Shown piece by piece: positions 5,591 through 6,949 of a stretch of 6,949 nucleotides of DNA. The stretch spans positions 1 through 6,949 of the forward strand of contig JAIYCA010000352.1 in assembly GCA_027488265.1 (NCBI GenBank), given 5' to 3'. The position numbers were made by a program, and so were the translations under genes. Each line of letters begins with the position of its first letter. Positions within the stretch are counted from its first letter, which is position 1. The notes below the pieces were generated by a model that did not search any database, was not told the DNA's origin, and saw nothing but the letters and a program-made list of their open reading frames with translations. Origin of the DNA: Planctomycetaceae bacterium. GTDB taxonomy: Bacteria > Planctomycetota > Phycisphaerae > Phycisphaerales > SM1A02.

Positions 5591-5630
5591 ACCCCGCAGT
5601 TCGGACCCCGCAGCTCGGACCCCACGTTCG
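5591..5630. repeat. 14-bp tandem repeat, two full copies and a partial third
   Basis: ACCCCGCAGTTCGG (5591-5604) is followed directly by ACCCCGCAGCTCGG (5605-5618), one mismatch apart. A degenerate third copy begins ACCCC (5619) and ends GTTCG (5630). The repeat is too short for a CRISPR array and no gene is nearby. It may be a slippage product or a protein-binding array. Confidence 0.7.
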
Positions 5631-5657
5631 CTTGATCGCGCCTTTCTGACCGGTCGT

Positions 5658-5685
5658 CATGCCGTGCTCGGCATGCTCACGTGAG
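5658..5685. other. Stem-loop followed by a 10-bp palindrome
   Basis: CATGCCG and CGGCATG enclose the 4-nt loop TGCT (5658-5675). The perfect palindrome CTCACGTGAG (5676-5685) follows with no gap. Neither is followed by a T-run on either strand. They may contribute to 3'-end formation of the dockerin-like gene or be a regulator site; there is no direct evidence for either. Confidence 0.45.
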
Positions 5686-5713
5686 GATGGCGCCGCGCAC
5701 GAAACACCTTCAT

Positions 5714-5751
5714 GAAAAACACCGCAGGCCAGCCTTTCGGCTGGCCCGCGG
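5714..5751 (-). terminator. Intrinsic terminator of the PEP-CTERM gene, perhaps bidirectional
   Basis: On the minus strand, arms GGCCAGCC/GGCTGGCC close a GAAA tetraloop of the stable GNRA type. Past one mismatch the stem extends by CCGC/GCGG, then TG and a T5 run (TGTTTTTC) follow. It lies about 67 nt beyond the stop codon of the minus-strand gene at 5819-6502. On the plus strand the same hairpin is followed by a weaker T-rich stretch and could end the converging transcript. Confidence 0.88.
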
Positions 5752-5818
5752 TTGCGTTTCTTGCTGGGCTACGCTTTCCACCCGCCGCCCATGACGCTCG
5801 CCGACTGTGCCTTTCGGC

Positions 5819-6502
5819 TCAGCGGCGACGACGACCAACAAGACCCGCGAGTCCGAGGAGAGCAACCGCGCCCGGAGTTGGGACGGCGTTTCCGTTGATA
5901 AAGATGTTGTCAATACGGTTCGAACCCGTCGAAGCGCCAGCAACGAGCGAGCGGAAGCGAACGATCACGCTCGACGCGTTTTCAGCACCCGCGAGCGATG
6001 TCGTCGTGGTGTAGAGCGCGTTGTAGGTGGTCGACGACCACGTGCCCGGAGCACCACCGCCGCCCGATTGAAGCACGGCGTAGGACGCAAGAATGGTCGA
6101 CCAGTTCGCGCCACCGTCGGTGCTCATGATGAGTTCGAAGCTCGCTGGGCCGGTCGAGGAGCGCGCCTGATCCCACGACAGCGTGATCGTGTCGTAGCCC
6201 GTCGTGGAGAATGCGGCTTGGTAGTAATCACCGATCGCCCAGTTGTTGCTCGAGAATGCGTATTGCGAGCCGTTGCCTGCGGGCGACGTGTAGGTCGCCG
6301 CGGCGCTCGAGTGAACGCTGTCGAGACTCGAGCCTGCAGTCAGCGCGCCCTGATCTCCTGCACCGACTCCATAGGTGACGCCGGTTGGGACGTTGCCAGC
6401 GCCGGTTGGAAATGCGGTGGTGATCGTCCAACCGCAGACGAGATCTGCCGAAGCGCTGGAAGCGACGGCGAGGACAGCGAGCGAAGCAAAGCCAAACTTC
6501 AT
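5819..6502 (-). CDS. Exported protein with PEP-CTERM-type sorting tail
   Basis: This is a 227-residue secreted protein of unknown specific role. It begins with a signal peptide, MKFGFASLAVLAVASSASA, with cleavage probably before Asp20. Residues about 20-205 are Ser/Thr/Gly/Ala-rich with alternating strands and look like a beta-sandwich; landmarks are ITLSWDQARSSTGPASFEL, MSTDGGANWSTIL and SNRIDNIFING. I see no catalytic motif. The C-terminus (207-227) has VPTP, then a Leu/Ala/Gly-rich hydrophobic helix and a final RRRR. This is the PEP-CTERM architecture with a Thr in place of Glu, a signal recognised by exosortase-type enzymes. The ATG at 6502 is set by the signal peptide and a GGAG (6514-6511) 8 nt upstream; an in-frame ATG at 6742 adds 80 unrelated residues. 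It converges on the dockerin-like gene. Confidence 0.85.
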   Translation of the reverse strand: MKFGFASLAVLAVASSASADLVCGWTITTAFPTGAGNVPTGVTYGVGAGDQGALTAGSSLDSVHSSAAATYTSPAGNGSQYAFSSNNWAIGDYYQAAFSTTGYDTITLSWDQARSSTGPASFELIMSTDGGANWSTILASYAVLQSGGGGAPGTWSSTTYNALYTTTTSLAGAENASSVIVRFRSLVAGASTGSNRIDNIFINGNAVPTPGAVALLGLAGLVGRRRR

Positions 6503-6949
6503 GAGGAGAACTCCAAAGAGATTGCGGACCAAAGTGACAGGGATCGCTGGGGTGTCAGGGACTTGACAACCCAACTCGGGAACCAACGCGGAAACCGAGC
6601 GATCTGCTCGCGCGAGCGCGATCAGAATCTTGCGGGGCTGCCGCGCTGCGACTGAAGAAATGAGACCGAAGCAGAGTCTTGAGGCGCAACGCGGTTGGAC
6701 ATGCCGCGCGGCGATCGGGCTCGGCGCATCTGCGATCCCCACCGAGCGCGCTCTTCGACAAGATTTGTCGAGATTGCTCGGAGAAGAAGAAGCGCAAATC
6801 GCGCTCAGATTGCCGGCCGGAACTCAGATGTCACTGGTGTGACGAGAGCTTCGATGGGATTTCAGACAGGTCGCAAATCGCAGCGGCCGCAAAACGCGGT
6901 GCCGCCCCCTGTCGCTCCCTCTAGACCCGAGGAACATAGCTCAGGAAAG
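6503..6949. other. Intergenic region upstream of the PEP-CTERM gene, no supported gene
   Basis: About 450 bases without a reading frame that looks like protein. Short open frames on both strands are Arg-rich and match no family I know. I found no convincing promoter for the minus-strand gene; TTGTCA (6569-6564, minus) lacks a good -10 partner. Palindromes are present: GCTCGCGCGAGC (6606-6617), CCGGCCGG (6813-6820) and the inverted repeat listed separately. The last bases, AGGAAAG, could be a ribosome site for a plus-strand gene beyond the window, but this cannot be judged. Confidence 0.6.
6755..6771. promoter_or_regulatory. Operator-like inverted repeat TCGACAA-GAT-TTGTCGA
   Basis: Perfect 7-bp arms flank a 3-bp centre, giving a 17-bp symmetric site about 255 bp upstream of the PEP-CTERM gene. 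It is AT-richer than its surroundings and has no following T-run, which favours a dimeric regulator site over a terminator. No known regulator is assigned. Confidence 0.35.

Larger units (their letters stand above)
5556..5713. other. Intergenic spacer after the dockerin-like gene
   Basis: No gene is supported here. The spacer holds a short tandem repeat and two palindromes, listed separately. No U-tailed hairpin serves the plus-strand gene at its immediate end. The nearest candidate is the plus-strand reading of the hairpin at 5722-5751, which is followed by TTGCGTTTCTT, a weak U-run. Confidence 0.6.

Noticed and set aside
5591..5630. CRISPR array
   Set aside because: The repeats are 14 bp, directly abutting, with no spacers and no cas genes.
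5807..6655. 282-codon open frame on the plus strand opposite the PEP-CTERM gene
   Set aside because: Arg-rich without domains, while the minus strand shows a signal peptide, a sorting tail and a terminator.
6555..6797. 80-codon minus-strand open frame upstream of the PEP-CTERM gene
   Set aside because: Arg/Ser-rich, no family resemblance, no ribosome site that I can see.
6928..6949. tRNA-like 5' end (TAGCTCAG) at the right edge
   Set aside because: Only the D-arm start resembles a tRNA; the next bases lack the usual GG of the D-loop and the rest lies outside the window.

Overview
This window reads as bacterial chromosome from a Planctomycetota member, most likely of the Phycisphaerae type. 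Three things point that way: GC-rich DNA; a secreted protein ending in paired dockerin-like loops with the LLGxWG signature common in that group; and a second secreted protein ending in a VPTP...RRRR variant of the PEP-CTERM sorting tail. The taxonomic call rests on protein style only; no rRNA or marker gene is present.

Layout. Positions 1-4270 hold a minus-strand flagellar filament cluster in the order flgL (hook-filament junction protein) > fliW (flagellar assembly factor) > csrA (RNA-binding translational regulator) > fliC (flagellin, cut off by the window's left edge). This matches the tail of the Bacillus subtilis flgL-fliW-csrA-hag cluster, but flgK is not next to flgL. A textbook sigma-54 (-24/-12) promoter lies just upstream of flgL, with a possible activator-binding inverted repeat about 88 bp further up. 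I see no intrinsic terminator between flgL and fliC, so one transcript could carry all four genes.

The gaps between the flagellar genes are full of stem-loops. Those just upstream of fliW and csrA show GGA in the hairpin loop, which is how CsrA recognises RNA, and the fliC Shine-Dalgarno sequence is itself a GGA-rich CsrA-like site. Together with the genes present, this suggests the FliW-CsrA-flagellin partner switch, possibly extended to CsrA control of fliW and of csrA itself. In that switch, secretion of flagellin frees FliW, FliW sequesters CsrA, and flagellin translation is released.

Positions 4271-4439 form a divergent promoter region. On the plus strand, 4440-5555 encodes a secreted propeller-like protein with a C-terminal dockerin-like module. 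Its apparent promoter lies so close to the ATG that the mRNA may be leaderless. Positions 5556-5818 hold a small tandem repeat, palindromes and a strong minus-strand terminator. On the minus strand, 5819-6502 encodes a PEP-CTERM-type exported protein. Positions 6503-6949 hold no gene I can support. The two secreted-protein genes show no functional link to the flagellar cluster beyond adjacency.
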